Shown: positions 34,059 to 42,883 of the stretch, in pieces
Layout of the letters: every line of letters starts with the position of its first letter
How positions within the stretch are numbered: position 1 is the first letter of the stretch
Assembly: GCA_964467455.1 (NCBI GenBank)
Contig: CAYXQJ010000015.1
Coordinates: 1 to 64,000, forward strand
Origin: OLB6 sp964467455
Lineage (GTDB): Bacteria > Bacteroidota > Ignavibacteria > Kapaibacteriales > Kapaibacteriaceae
Direction of reading: 5' to 3'
DNA: 64,000 bases
Notes under the pieces: model-generated
What the model saw: only the letters and a program-made list of their open reading frames with translations
Told to the model about the DNA's origin: nothing
Database searches by the model: none
Translations under genes and position numbers: made by a program

Positions 34059-34747
34059 ACCCCTGCTCCGTGTGGTGCGGCCATCATCTCAGCGATGGCC
34101 TTGGATAGATTCGACGCACCGGTCGATGCAAGGAGCGTTGCAACGTCGCCACCGTATAACACGTTGCCTTCATGCAGATAGACCACACGATCGGCGAGCT
34201 CTTGGATCTCTGAGAGAATGTGTGACGTGATCAAGACAGTTGTGCCGGAGTTGCGGAACTCTGCAATACGTTCCTTGAGGCGCTCCGAGGCGATGGGGTC
34301 GAGACCCGCCGTTGGTTCGTCTAACAACAACGACGTTGGACCGAACATCATGGCGATCACCGCACCGACCTTCTGGCGAGTGCCGCCGCTCAAGGCACGC
34401 ATGGGCTTATCGAGGTGTTGGGGCAACTCGAATCGCTCGATGAGTTGCTGCGTCTCAACGGGCTTGCGATCCGGATGCAGGGCCGCGATCATTTCGATCA
34501 CTTCACGGGCCGTAAGGTTCTCCGGATACCGAGCGATCTGAGCCATATAGCCAAGACCCAGTCGGTCCACGTCGATCGTGCCGTTGTTCGGCGTGACCAG
34601 ACCAAGAATACATTTCATCAACGTCGTCTTGCCCGAACCGTTCGGACCGATGATGGCCGTGACCGTACCGGTAGGGAAGTTCAACGTCAGGTTGTTCAAG
34701 ACCTGATGCTGTTTGAATCGTTTCGAGAGTTGACTGACGGTGATCAT
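34055..34747 (-). CDS. nosF: NosF, ABC ATPase of copper-site maturation
   Basis: 230 residues with Walker A GPNGSGKTT, signature LSGGTRQK, Walker B SLLLDEPTAGLD and the switch histidine in LITSHILSE. It energises the NosDFY complex. Starts and stops overlap nosD and nosY by four bases each, so the three are translationally coupled. Confidence 0.93.
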   Translation of the reverse strand: MITVSQLSKRFKQHQVLNNLTLNFPTGTVTAIIGPNGSGKTTLMKCILGLVTPNNGTIDVDRLGLGYMAQIARYPENLTAREVIEMIAALHPDRKPVETQQLIERFELPQHLDKPMRALSGGTRQKVGAVIAMMFGPTSLLLDEPTAGLDPIASERLKERIAEFRNSGTTVLITSHILSEIQELADRVVYLHEGNVLYGGDVATLLASTGASNLSKAIAEMMAAPHGAGV

Positions 34748-35988
34748 TGGTGTGGCGGCTTCATGCGTGGAGAGCGATCGATCAACAATTCCGGTGTGAC
34801 CGTGGGAATGATGCGTTCGGTGAGATCAAGGATGTCAACAAAGGCAGAGTGCATCAGGATGACCGATGATGGCATTTGTTCGATAAGGTAGGAGTAGAGT
34901 CGAACCGGATGAAACGGGACATCGCCGATTCCGTTCCGATCCAGATCGTAGCCATCGTACTCACTCCAGTAGTTACGATCAAAGAGATTCGTCGAGATGC
35001 GCGAGTTCGTGGTCACATCGAACGTATTGCCATTGAACGTGTTGTTACGGATCGTGTTCTTCTCGCAGTTGCCAAGCATGCGCATGGCATAGCCGTTCTT
35101 GATGAAGGCATTGTCTTCGAACAAGATCCTGTTCGCCCCCTCTGAATAGACAGCGATGGAGTTTTGTTCGAAGCGATTGTTCTTGATGTGTGAATCCGTG
35201 ATGTCTTTCAGCAACAGACCGTACGTGCTTGGCCCCCAGTTGAGCAGGAAGGTATTGTCGAACATCTGCACATACTTCGTATACATCACGGCAACACCGG
35301 CGCCGTTCTTAGTGAATGTGTTCTTGCGATAGGAGCAACTGTCGGAGAACATGAAGTGGAGTCCGTAGCGCAGATTGCGTTCACAGTAGTTGTTGACCAC
35401 CGTCCCGTGCCGCATGAACTCCAGATAGATGCCGTCGCGATGTCCGGTGATGCGGTTGTTAGCGATGTAGACATTCCGCGACGTCCAGCAATGTACGCCG
35501 TTGCCGGAGTTCGCTTCGCTATCGGCATTTGCCGACAGGACATTGTTGGTCACGCGACAGTCTTCGGCCTTACTCAAGTAGATCCCGAACATACCATCGA
35601 TCACCGTGCATCGATCGACCGTGATCCCTTTGCGCATCTTGACCTTGATGGCGGCATTGTCCTCAACATAGCTCACGCGCACGTTCTTGAAGGTGATGCC
35701 ACGGATCACCACGGAGTCGGTCTCGATGGACATGATGTTAGCCCCCTTCTTCCGAGCATCGATCACTGTTCCTTCTTCACCCAAGATCGTGCAGGGGGCG
35801 AGCACACGCAGGTCTGTTTCGAAGTACGTACCCTTTGCGATCATGACCGTATCATAGCGCTCTACGGTGGCAAGTACGTTGGCGATCGCACCGGGTGACG
35901 GCGTGACGGTCAGCGTGCGCCCAACAACTGCTGTTGTTAACAGCAGCAGCGTTAGGACGACGGACGATGGAAAACGGACGCTTACCAC
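34744..35988 (-). CDS. nosD: NosD, periplasmic right-handed beta-helix maturation factor
   Basis: 414 residues with repeated beta-helix coils (NNVLSANADSEANSGNGVHCW, NNRITGHRDGIYLEFMRHGTVVNNYCERNLRYGLHFMFSD), the NosD/CASH family pattern. NosD works with NosFY in CuZ assembly. GTG 35988 is the start. The signal peptide codons (VSVRFPSSVVL) fall in a degenerate GGACGNN heptamer array (35954-35981). It overlaps the stop of the upstream TonB receptor by seven bases. Confidence 0.93.
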   Translation of the reverse strand: MVSVRFPSSVVLTLLLLTTAVVGRTLTVTPSPGAIANVLATVERYDTVMIAKGTYFETDLRVLAPCTILGEEGTVIDARKKGANIMSIETDSVVIRGITFKNVRVSYVEDNAAIKVKMRKGITVDRCTVIDGMFGIYLSKAEDCRVTNNVLSANADSEANSGNGVHCWTSRNVYIANNRITGHRDGIYLEFMRHGTVVNNYCERNLRYGLHFMFSDSCSYRKNTFTKNGAGVAVMYTKYVQMFDNTFLLNWGPSTYGLLLKDITDSHIKNNRFEQNSIAVYSEGANRILFEDNAFIKNGYAMRMLGNCEKNTIRNNTFNGNTFDVTTNSRISTNLFDRNYWSEYDGYDLDRNGIGDVPFHPVRLYSYLIEQMPSSVILMHSAFVDILDLTERIIPTVTPELLIDRSPRMKPPHQ

Positions 35989-37973
35989 GATGACCTCACC
36001 GATAGCATCAGTGATCTTCCTCTCGACGGCATATCGTTGATGCTGGTATGCTCGTGATAATATGCGTCAAGAATGTTGGTCACAGCAGCTCTGATCGCGA
36101 AATGTTCGTTCAGCGTCCACGAACCTACAACATCGACAGTGAACCACGCCGGCGTGGTGTTCTCAGGCTGAATGAACGAAGAAGCATTCGTCTGTGCAGC
36201 AGCATAACGTAGCCGAACCTCGGCATGGTTCTGTGTTGAGCCGATGATCGTTCGTGCCTGGATGTTTAGTGGGGCGATGAGGGGCAAGTTGTCGTGCTGA
36301 TCCAAGGCATAACCACGTACATACGACACGGACGCCCCAAGACGGACAAGTTCTGAGACGGTGTAGGCACCACGAACTTCAGCTCCGCCGATCGCAGCCC
36401 AACCAATGTTCTGCTGCAGACGCAATGGCACCGGCTCTTCAATGGGGCCGGTGCTCTCGTATGGTTTGGTTGCGATGTAGTCATCGATGGCCTGTCCAAA
36501 GACGGTCATCATCATCATCCCTTCCTCATTCCGTATCTCATAGGAAAGGTCGATACCATAGGATCGTTCACTTTCAAGATTCGGGTCGCCGATCACAACG
36601 AAATTCGATTGTGGATCGTAGAGCCAGAAGCCGTACGATTCAAAGTGGTTGGGCAAACGCTCCATCGACGACAGCGTGAAGATGAACGACGATGTCTCTG
36701 TTGTTGTGAATCGGAACAATGCCGATGCGGAGAAGGCCGCCATCACACGATCGAAGTCGGCATTGGGTTGGTAACTCCCCAACACACTCCGCGCCTGAGG
36801 ATCTTGCAACGTCCGTGGTGAGACGTCGAGACGCGCATTGAGCGTGGTACTGGTGGACGTTGTGATCGCCCCCTCCCACGACACATTGAGTCCGTATGTG
36901 CCGACAACGGCATCACCGATGTTCGTCATCACCATCTCGTTCACGGCTGTATCGAGCGGGATCATCGTCATCGTTGCCTGTGCCCATAGATTCGACAGAT
37001 CTAAGGTGACATGCAGCAATGACTCATCGATCACATGAGAGACCTCGGCTAATAGACCTACGGTGGTTGAGGTCCCATCCATCGGCATGTACATGTTTGG
37101 CATGAAGGGGCGGGTGGACACCTCTTCGACGGAACGGTCATAGTCGTCCATCACATGGTCGATGTGGTTCGCATAGAGTTTCACTGTCGACGACGTAAAA
37201 CAGTCCCAAGGTGCGTACCACGAAAGAGCCGTGATCACACCTTCAGCGCGACGTGTATCCATCAACAGAGCGGGATAGCCAATGAACGTGGCCAGATCAT
37301 AAATGCCCTGCAGCGATAGTACGTGTTCGTCCGTGGTCTTATACGAGACACCGATGTTGGCATTATGCTTTTCGAAGTTGCTTCCTTCGATGGTACGTTG
37401 ACCGCCCGCAAGGAAGTCATCAGCTGCGCGGTAGGTATACCCACCACGAAATGCCAGGTCTTCCGTCCCTTGGTTGATGTCTGCGCGAAATCGGCGTTGA
37501 CGGTCGTTCGCATCGCCGAGAAGTTCAGCAGCGCCTTGCCACGGTTGTTCGAATGTAGGCGTCCGCATCTGGAACGACAATGCACCACCGAGATTCGCCC
37601 CATACCGTAGGTCTGTTGATCCGGCTGTGAGTTGCAGTGCCGTCAGATTGTCGAGTTCAACATAAGCCGTCGGCGGATCCATCTTATCGATACAAGCCGA
37701 ATGGACCTTCATGCCATCGATCGACATCGCCACCTGCGAACCGCGCAGCCCTCGGACCATGGCCTCGCCGGCCATCGCTGCGCGGTTGATCAATGCGGCG
37801 GAACCCTGACGCATCAGATCGTCAACGGATACATTCGACGACGTCGGTATTCCACTGAATTCCGCCGGTAGATCCGCTGTGGCAAAGACGACCACACTTC
37901 TCGCATCAACCGTGCGCACACTGTCGTCCGCCGGGGCAAGCGGAAGGGCGAGGAGGGTGAGGAGGAGGAGCAT
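35982..37973 (-). CDS. TonB-dependent receptor of the nos cluster (probable copper uptake)
   Basis: 663 residues from ATG 37973: signal peptide (LLLLTLLALPLAPA), plug domain (VDDLMRQGSAALINRAAMAGEAMVRGLRGSQVAMSIDGMKVHSACIDKMDPPTAYVELD, abridged here), and a beta-barrel ending in LMLSVRSSW. A receptor of this kind inside nos clusters of this group is thought to bring in copper, similar to NosA/OprC. Its barrel loops are rich in Met (MPNMYMPMDG). It lies 4 bp after the YtkA-like lipoprotein and overlaps nosD. The copper role is inferred from context. Confidence 0.85.
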   Translation of the reverse strand: MLLLLTLLALPLAPADDSVRTVDARSVVVFATADLPAEFSGIPTSSNVSVDDLMRQGSAALINRAAMAGEAMVRGLRGSQVAMSIDGMKVHSACIDKMDPPTAYVELDNLTALQLTAGSTDLRYGANLGGALSFQMRTPTFEQPWQGAAELLGDANDRQRRFRADINQGTEDLAFRGGYTYRAADDFLAGGQRTIEGSNFEKHNANIGVSYKTTDEHVLSLQGIYDLATFIGYPALLMDTRRAEGVITALSWYAPWDCFTSSTVKLYANHIDHVMDDYDRSVEEVSTRPFMPNMYMPMDGTSTTVGLLAEVSHVIDESLLHVTLDLSNLWAQATMTMIPLDTAVNEMVMTNIGDAVVGTYGLNVSWEGAITTSTSTTLNARLDVSPRTLQDPQARSVLGSYQPNADFDRVMAAFSASALFRFTTTETSSFIFTLSSMERLPNHFESYGFWLYDPQSNFVVIGDPNLESERSYGIDLSYEIRNEEGMMMMTVFGQAIDDYIATKPYESTGPIEEPVPLRLQQNIGWAAIGGAEVRGAYTVSELVRLGASVSYVRGYALDQHDNLPLIAPLNIQARTIIGSTQNHAEVRLRYAAAQTNASSFIQPENTTPAWFTVDVVGSWTLNEHFAIRAAVTNILDAYYHEHTSINDMPSRGRSLMLSVRSSW

Positions 37974-37977
37974 GGGA

Positions 37978-38760
37978 CTAATCGACGAGCACTGGAAAGT
38001 GCGCAACCATGGGCATATCATTCTCTGTCCAGCCGAACTCGATATCCCAGTCGCCGGTCATGGTGAAGTTGACCTTGCCTGTGTAGAGGCCGCTATGGCT
38101 GTGGCTGGGGTTGACGTTGCCGGGCGAACCGTGACCCATGGACGGCATGGTTGGATTGACGTACGGTGTGGCATCGACGACCGGGGTGTACTCGAAACCG
38201 TCCATGGTGGAGTGCACAAGGAAGTCGATCGTATTCATACCGACGGCCCATGATGTTGTTTTGAGTGTGATGATCCGCTTTCCGTGTCCATCGATCTTGA
38301 TCACACGAACGGCATTGGATGAGGCAACATTGATCGGGAAGGTTGCCTTGACGTTGGCATCGGTGGAGTGATCGTGAACCTCGATATCGAGGGACCATTG
38401 TGACGAGGTGCCGGGCATTGTAAAGATGACGGCGCCGGTAAAGAAGCCGTCGGCATCGGTGTTCTCCGAGATCTGCTCTACGGGACAGGAGTGTTTCATC
38501 ATTCCCATGTCCATCAACGGATAGGCGTGGACGTGAGCGTCGTTGATGATGGTGTTGCCGCGACGGAGCTTAACGTAGATGCGGTTGTAGCCGGTGATCA
38601 GCGAATCGTCGGCGTAGAGATCAACAGTAAGGCCGTCTACTGTGGAGGTAGAGATCAGCGTCTTCGTCTCCGGCTGGGGTGTTGGGTCGGTGGTTTGTTC
38701 GCAGCCAATAATGAACAGTGCGATCGCGGAACTGAGGATCGAGATAAGTAGTGTTTTCAT
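37978..38760 (-). CDS. YtkA/FixH-like lipoprotein with Met/His-rich loops
   Basis: 260 residues with lipobox (FIIGC). Two Ig-like YtkA-type domains are present: one with HAYPLMDMGMMKHSCP, another with PSMGHGSPGNVNPSHSHSG. The clustered Met and His residues and the cysteine suggest copper binding. It sits directly before the TonB receptor in the nos cluster, so a role in outer-membrane copper handling is likely. I saw no enzymatic motif. Confidence 0.75.
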   Translation of the reverse strand: MKTLLISILSSAIALFIIGCEQTTDPTPQPETKTLISTSTVDGLTVDLYADDSLITGYNRIYVKLRRGNTIINDAHVHAYPLMDMGMMKHSCPVEQISENTDADGFFTGAVIFTMPGTSSQWSLDIEVHDHSTDANVKATFPINVASSNAVRVIKIDGHGKRIITLKTTSWAVGMNTIDFLVHSTMDGFEYTPVVDATPYVNPTMPSMGHGSPGNVNPSHSHSGLYTGKVNFTMTGDWDIEFGWTENDMPMVAHFPVLVD

Positions 38761-38813
38761 GATCGTTGTGAATCATCGTGTTGAAGGAAATGTATGGGCA
38801 CAGCAAGCCCCCT

Positions 38814-38835
38814 ACCACAAGCACAGCATTGTGGT
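38814..38835. other. Hairpin between the small Cys protein and the YtkA-like lipoprotein
   Basis: ACCACAA and TTGTGGT form a perfect 7-bp stem around an 8-base loop, next to the GGTAGGGGGC decamer at 38807-38816. There is no U run, so it is not a normal terminator. It may stabilise RNA or mark processing within the nos transcript. Confidence 0.35.
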
Positions 38836-38865
38836 GGTCTATGGTCAACGTCGAGGAACGAACGA

Positions 38866-39228
38866 TCAGGCCCGAGGTGGGGCAAAGGGCGGCGGCATCG
38901 TCCAGGTAGAGGCGAACGTGCGAAGCACTCCTTCAAACAGGAGGATCTTCTCTGGACGATGGACGAATGACGTCGGACGTTGGACGTCGTAGGGTGAGAG
39001 ATCCCGTATCTCATTCGCCACAGCCGTCGGTATCGAACGCTGTTGCGACTTGTTGGATCTGACGAAGGCGCGTTTCATCGTGCAGGAGCCGTGGCACGAC
39101 GTTCCCTTGTTCACGCAATGTCTGATCGCATAGTCGGCATGCACCGTTTGATACACCGTCCAAAGGATCGGCAACTGATGGGTTGCCAAGCCGAGGGAAC
39201 AGAGTATGATGATGGCGATGGAGCGCAT
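38866..39228 (-). CDS. Small membrane-anchored protein with CVN...CHGSC motif (nos-associated)
   Basis: 120 residues from ATG 39228. One N-terminal hydrophobic segment (RSIAIIILCSLGLATHQLPILW) is followed by HADYAIRHCVNKGTSCHGSC. This is the conserved CVN..C.G.C motif of small proteins next to copper and nos genes in Bacteroidota-like genomes (from memory, not verified). Three cysteines in that motif could bind copper or form a disulfide. The C-terminal third (SPYDVQRPTSFVHRPEKIL) is read from a GGACGNN heptamer array (38952-38990), so it may be a recent add-on. It lies between nosL and the YtkA-like gene. Confidence 0.6.
   Translation of the reverse strand: MRSIAIIILCSLGLATHQLPILWTVYQTVHADYAIRHCVNKGTSCHGSCTMKRAFVRSNKSQQRSIPTAVANEIRDLSPYDVQRPTSFVHRPEKILLFEGVLRTFASTWTMPPPFAPPRA
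38952..38990. repeat. Heptamer array (GGACGNN) inside a CDS
   Basis: TGGACGA, TGGACGA, ATGACGT, CGGACGT, TGGACGT run inside the coding sequence of the small Cys protein. Confidence 0.7.
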
Positions 39229-39235
39229 GAGGGGA

Positions 39236-39748
39236 TCAGTGGTTCTTGGCCATCTCAAGCACTGTGGTGTAGGTGTGCTTGGTGCCGGAGTGGTTCGAGG
39301 CAGCGGACTCGCAGTCAGCCGATGAGGCGAACGCAGCAACGTTCAGCCCCATCGGCGAATGCAGTGATTCAGATTCGACGTAGCACGCCGTGCGTGCATC
39401 GATCAACGTACCAGGATGAGCATGATCGGACACCCAGAGTGAGTGGACTTGGTCCATCTTGACAACACCTTCTGATGCATACCAACCAAGCATGCACTCT
39501 ACGGCATCAAAGGCATAGGTCTTACCGGTCATGGTCACGAGCTCACTACCGAACTGTTTGTCGGTGATCGTCATCTTGCACGACGTACATTGGGCCGTGC
39601 CGTAGTCGATCGGCAGTGGTTCCGGACCGCTGCACGAGGTAAGTGCGAATGCGGCAACTATCAGTAGATGAAGCAGAAGGATCATCGGCGCAGCTGCGAT
39701 CAAACGGAGCAGCCACTTAACCATCGAAGTTGTGGTACGGAGTGTCAT
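39236..39748 (-). CDS. nosL: NosL, copper chaperone lipoprotein for NosZ
   Basis: 170 residues from ATG 39748. A hydrophobic signal (LHLLIVAAFALTSC) gives a lipoprotein. The mature part has the NosL copper motif CTSCKM, followed by GKTYAFDAVECMLGWY and the late SPMGLNVAAFAS strand. NosL brings Cu(I) to apo-NosZ together with NosDFY. It lies between the membrane protein gene and the small Cys protein. An in-frame TTG at 39757 is less likely. Confidence 0.92.
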   Translation of the reverse strand: MTLRTTTSMVKWLLRLIAAAPMILLLHLLIVAAFALTSCSGPEPLPIDYGTAQCTSCKMTITDKQFGSELVTMTGKTYAFDAVECMLGWYASEGVVKMDQVHSLWVSDHAHPGTLIDARTACYVESESLHSPMGLNVAAFASSADCESAASNHSGTKHTYTTVLEMAKNH

Positions 39749-39753
39749 GACGA

Positions 39754-40341
39754 TCAAGCGAAATTACGTTTTGGCCGTGAGATCCACCATGTGAGTAATG
39801 CGATCACAGCACCGACGGCGATCAGATAGAAGCCGAAGGCAGGCCAGGAGTGTGCTTTGAAGTTGAGCAGTTGTTGAACACCGATCAACGGCGGTTGATA
39901 GGACATACCGGGGATCTTGATCGCAGCGTGAGGATCAAGGTTATGTCCATAGTCATACAACCAGAGATAGAAGTCATAGAGGCCGAGAGCGCCGGCAGCG
40001 GTGAGCAAGGCCAGCCATACCAAGATGAATGGCCGTTTGCCGACACCGGCCACGAGAAGACCGAGACCGATCAGAGCATAGACCACATATTTCATGTAGG
40101 CCAGCTCCGGTATGGAATCGGGCTCGATCTTCTTCATGCCGATGTAGTGATTCAAGCCGTTGAGATTTTGAAGATCGTTCTCATGCGCCCCCTCGACCTT
40201 ATCGACGTGGATCAGGATACCCAGCTCATTGCCCTCAGGATACTGAGGTGCTTCCAGCGTGATCTCCCACATTGGTAGGAAGAACAGACCAGACAAGCAA
40301 AGGGCGGCAATGGCCATGAGGATGCGGTGTAGAGGGGTCAT
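39754..40341 (-). CDS. Nos-cluster integral membrane protein of unknown function
   Basis: 195 residues from ATG 40341, four predicted membrane helices with a periplasmic loop between the first two (YPEGNELGILIHVDKVEGAHENDLQNLNGLNHYIGM). Several histidines in that loop could bind metal. Genes of this kind often lie between nosZ and nosL in clade II clusters. It could take part in copper transfer or electron flow to NosZ; this is inference. It is 5 bp from nosZ and 5 bp from nosL. Confidence 0.75.
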   Translation of the reverse strand: MTPLHRILMAIAALCLSGLFFLPMWEITLEAPQYPEGNELGILIHVDKVEGAHENDLQNLNGLNHYIGMKKIEPDSIPELAYMKYVVYALIGLGLLVAGVGKRPFILVWLALLTAAGALGLYDFYLWLYDYGHNLDPHAAIKIPGMSYQPPLIGVQQLLNFKAHSWPAFGFYLIAVGAVIALLTWWISRPKRNFA

Positions 40342-40346
40342 GACAA

Positions 40347-42305
40347 TCACTTCTTGTTATTCCATGTGAGGGCGGTGTTTGATCCGGGGCCAGAGACACG
40401 GATGTAACCCTGCATTTCTTGGTGAAGTGCGGAGCAGAAGTCCGTGCAGTAGAAGGCATACACACCGGCATTCTGTGGTTCCCAAATGATGGTTTGGGTC
40501 TCACCCGGCATGATGAGCAATTCAGAGTTGTTCGCGCCGAGGACGGCGAAGCCGTGCGGAACGTCCCAGTCCTGCTCAAGATTGGTCACGTGCCAGAAGA
40601 TCTTATCGCCAACCTTGGCACCTTCAATGTTATCGGGAGCGAAGTGCGAACGGATCGAAGACATGTAGACGTGCAGTTCATTGCCTTTGCGCTCAACGCG
40701 GGCATCGCCTTCCTTCTTCGTCACGTATGGATGTTTGTTGTTCTCGATCTTATAGATCTTCGTTGAGTTCGGTGCGACGAGTTCGGCAGGGATCGCCTGT
40801 GCATAGTGCGGCTCACCGATCGTTGGGAAGTCAAGCAGGAGCTTCATCTTCTCGCCGGAGATGTCGTAGAGCTGTGCTGACTGCGTAAGCTCCGGACCCG
40901 TTGGCAGATAGCGATCCTTGGTGATCTTGTTGTAAGCGATCACATACTTGCCCCATGGCTTTTTGGAATCGCCGCCGGGAATGCAGAGGTGACCGATCGA
41001 ATAATACGTCGGGACCTTGTCGATGACCTTGAAGTCTTTGAGTGACCACTTGGTGATCTCAGAGGATACGAACATCGATGTGTAGGCATTGCCTTTATCA
41101 TCGAACTCAGTATGTAACGGCCCGAGACCCGGATTCTTCACTTCGCCGGCAAGGCAGGCGTCGTACTTGAGGACCGGGATACCATCGACATCGCCGTCGA
41201 ACGCTTTTGACTCGATGGCCTTGACCATTTTGGAGAAGCTCATGACAGGGATGACGGTGGCGAGCTTGCCGCCGCCGACGATGTATTCACCGGAGGGATC
41301 AACATCGCAACCGTGAGGCGACTTCGGCGTTGGCATGTAGAAGACGCAGCCGGGAATGTCGGCCGGTGTGACAACGCGGACGCTGTTCTTGATCGTCGAC
41401 GTGGCGCTGTGCGTCTCGTCACTATACACGTTGTGGGCATAGTTCACGTTGACCATTTGCCCCTTACCCTGTGCGACGAACTCTTCGATCTTTTTCCAGT
41501 TGACAGCGACGATGAAGTCCTTGTCGTTTTGAGATGCGTTGATCTCCTTCATCGTATTGGCTCTTTCGGAGTTGTAACAGGTAAAGAACATCCAGTCGGC
41601 AGAGGCATTCTTGCCTGCGTGAGCAAGGTCATAGTCGAAGCCCGGCATCAGGATCTGCCATGCAAGGTTGAGTGCGCCACTGGCTTTGTCCATTTTGACG
41701 AAGCTGAGCGTGCCCTTGAACTTCTCCTTATACGATTCAATGCTGACATCTTCGTTCGGGATAGGTACGGAGAATCGGGTGCCGGCGACGATGTATTCGG
41801 AGTTCTGCGTGGTGAACGGTGAGGAGTGATTGCCCGAGCTATTCGGAAGCTCGATGATCTCCTTTGTGCGGAAATCCTTGAGATCGATGCGGGCAACGCG
41901 CGGCGTGTTGTTGCCGTTGATGAAGACGAACTTGCCATCGGGCACACCGTCCGTCATCGACAGTTCAGGGTGGTGGGCATCATCCCACGGCACAAAACCG
42001 TGCGACGTCATCAGCATCGGCTTGGTCTCTTCAGAGAAGCCCCAGCCTTTTTCGGGATCGACGGAGAACACCGGGATCACGCGGAACAAACGTCCGCTGG
42101 GAAGACCGTACACCGACATTTGACCGCTAAAGCCGCCGGAGACGAAGTTGTAGAACTCGTCCTTGTCGCCGGGAGCAACGTAGACCGCTGAGGCTGCATC
42201 GGCAGCACCAACGCCTTTTTTGTCGCCGCCTTTCGAGCATCCGACAAATACCGATGTACCAACAAGGGCTACACCGAGAAGTGACCAAAGAAGAAGACGT
42301 TTCAT
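40347..42305 (-). CDS. nosZ: Nitrous oxide reductase NosZ, clade II (Sec-dependent)
   Basis: 652 residues from ATG 42305 with AGGAG upstream. It reduces N2O to N2 in the periplasm, the last step of denitrification. A Sec-type signal peptide with a lipobox-like VFVGC, instead of a twin-arginine signal, is typical of clade II. The beta-propeller has the CuZ histidine motifs (DLAHAGKNASADW, HNVYSDETHSATST, SPHGCDVDPSG, GPLHTEFDDKG). The C-terminal cupredoxin domain has the CuA site C620, C624, H628, M631 (YCTDFCSALHQEM) plus the DVPHGF histidine. It appears complete and functional. Copper loading would need NosL and NosDFY downstream. Confidence 0.97.
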   Translation of the reverse strand: MKRLLLWSLLGVALVGTSVFVGCSKGGDKKGVGAADAASAVYVAPGDKDEFYNFVSGGFSGQMSVYGLPSGRLFRVIPVFSVDPEKGWGFSEETKPMLMTSHGFVPWDDAHHPELSMTDGVPDGKFVFINGNNTPRVARIDLKDFRTKEIIELPNSSGNHSSPFTTQNSEYIVAGTRFSVPIPNEDVSIESYKEKFKGTLSFVKMDKASGALNLAWQILMPGFDYDLAHAGKNASADWMFFTCYNSERANTMKEINASQNDKDFIVAVNWKKIEEFVAQGKGQMVNVNYAHNVYSDETHSATSTIKNSVRVVTPADIPGCVFYMPTPKSPHGCDVDPSGEYIVGGGKLATVIPVMSFSKMVKAIESKAFDGDVDGIPVLKYDACLAGEVKNPGLGPLHTEFDDKGNAYTSMFVSSEITKWSLKDFKVIDKVPTYYSIGHLCIPGGDSKKPWGKYVIAYNKITKDRYLPTGPELTQSAQLYDISGEKMKLLLDFPTIGEPHYAQAIPAELVAPNSTKIYKIENNKHPYVTKKEGDARVERKGNELHVYMSSIRSHFAPDNIEGAKVGDKIFWHVTNLEQDWDVPHGFAVLGANNSELLIMPGETQTIIWEPQNAGVYAFYCTDFCSALHQEMQGYIRVSGPGSNTALTWNNKK

Positions 42306-42317
42306 GGAGGGGCTCCT

Positions 42318-42393
42318 AAGATTAGGGAACTGGGAACAGGGAACTGGGAACTGGACTACCTGGCACCTGGCACCTGGCACTTGGCACGTGGCA
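42318..42393. repeat. Heptamer arrays (GGGAACT, then CTGGCAC)
   Basis: Two adjacent 7-bp arrays separate cytochrome c and nosZ. GGGAACT is the reverse complement of the AGTTCCC array at 3923. Confidence 0.85.
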
Positions 42394-42861
42394 CTACTTC
42401 TTGCTTACATCACGAAGGTGCTCGAGTACATTGCGGGCATCTTTCTCATCGACGCTTTGGTTGGGCATGCGCATGAGGAACTCTTGCATGAGGCACTTGA
42501 CTGTATCATCGTTCTCGATCATGGTCTCGGTGTCGAGGATCATGTTCATGATGTATTCCGGTGTGCGCTTGACAGCCACTTGGCCGAGGGCGGGGCCGAC
42601 GTAGCGTTCGTCGTACTTGTGGCACGAGCTGCATTTGGTCTCGAAGACATCGAGGCCGGCTTTGGCCATGGCGGGATCGACCGTTTCGCCGACGTCGACA
42701 TGTTTGATCTTGCCGTATTGGGCTTTTTCCTTCTTCACTTCGAAGACGGACTCTTCTGATTTCTGCTCGCCCCCTTCATCTTGTGCGCATGAAGGAAGAG
42801 CTACCGAGAGACTGCCGGTCAAGATGACCATTACAAGCAGTCGAAGCAGGACGTTGTTCAT
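42394..42861 (-). CDS. c-type cytochrome lipoprotein of the nos cluster
   Basis: 155 residues with lipobox (ALPSC) and one heme c site (CSSCHKYDERYVGPAL); the axial methionine is probably in FLMRMPNQS. The fold is cytochrome c class I. As the gene just upstream of nosZ, it probably donates electrons to the CuA centre. Clade II clusters often contain such cytochromes. GGAGA before ATG is a good ribosome-binding site. Confidence 0.88.
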   Translation of the reverse strand: MNNVLLRLLVMVILTGSLSVALPSCAQDEGGEQKSEESVFEVKKEKAQYGKIKHVDVGETVDPAMAKAGLDVFETKCSSCHKYDERYVGPALGQVAVKRTPEYIMNMILDTETMIENDDTVKCLMQEFLMRMPNQSVDEKDARNVLEHLRDVSKK

Positions 42862-42883
42862 GGGATCTCCTTGAGGTTTTTTG

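Noticed and set aside
38957..39339. Longer upstream start for the small Cys protein
   Set aside because: The extension overlaps nosL and lacks the membrane anchor at its N-terminus; ATG 39228 fits better.
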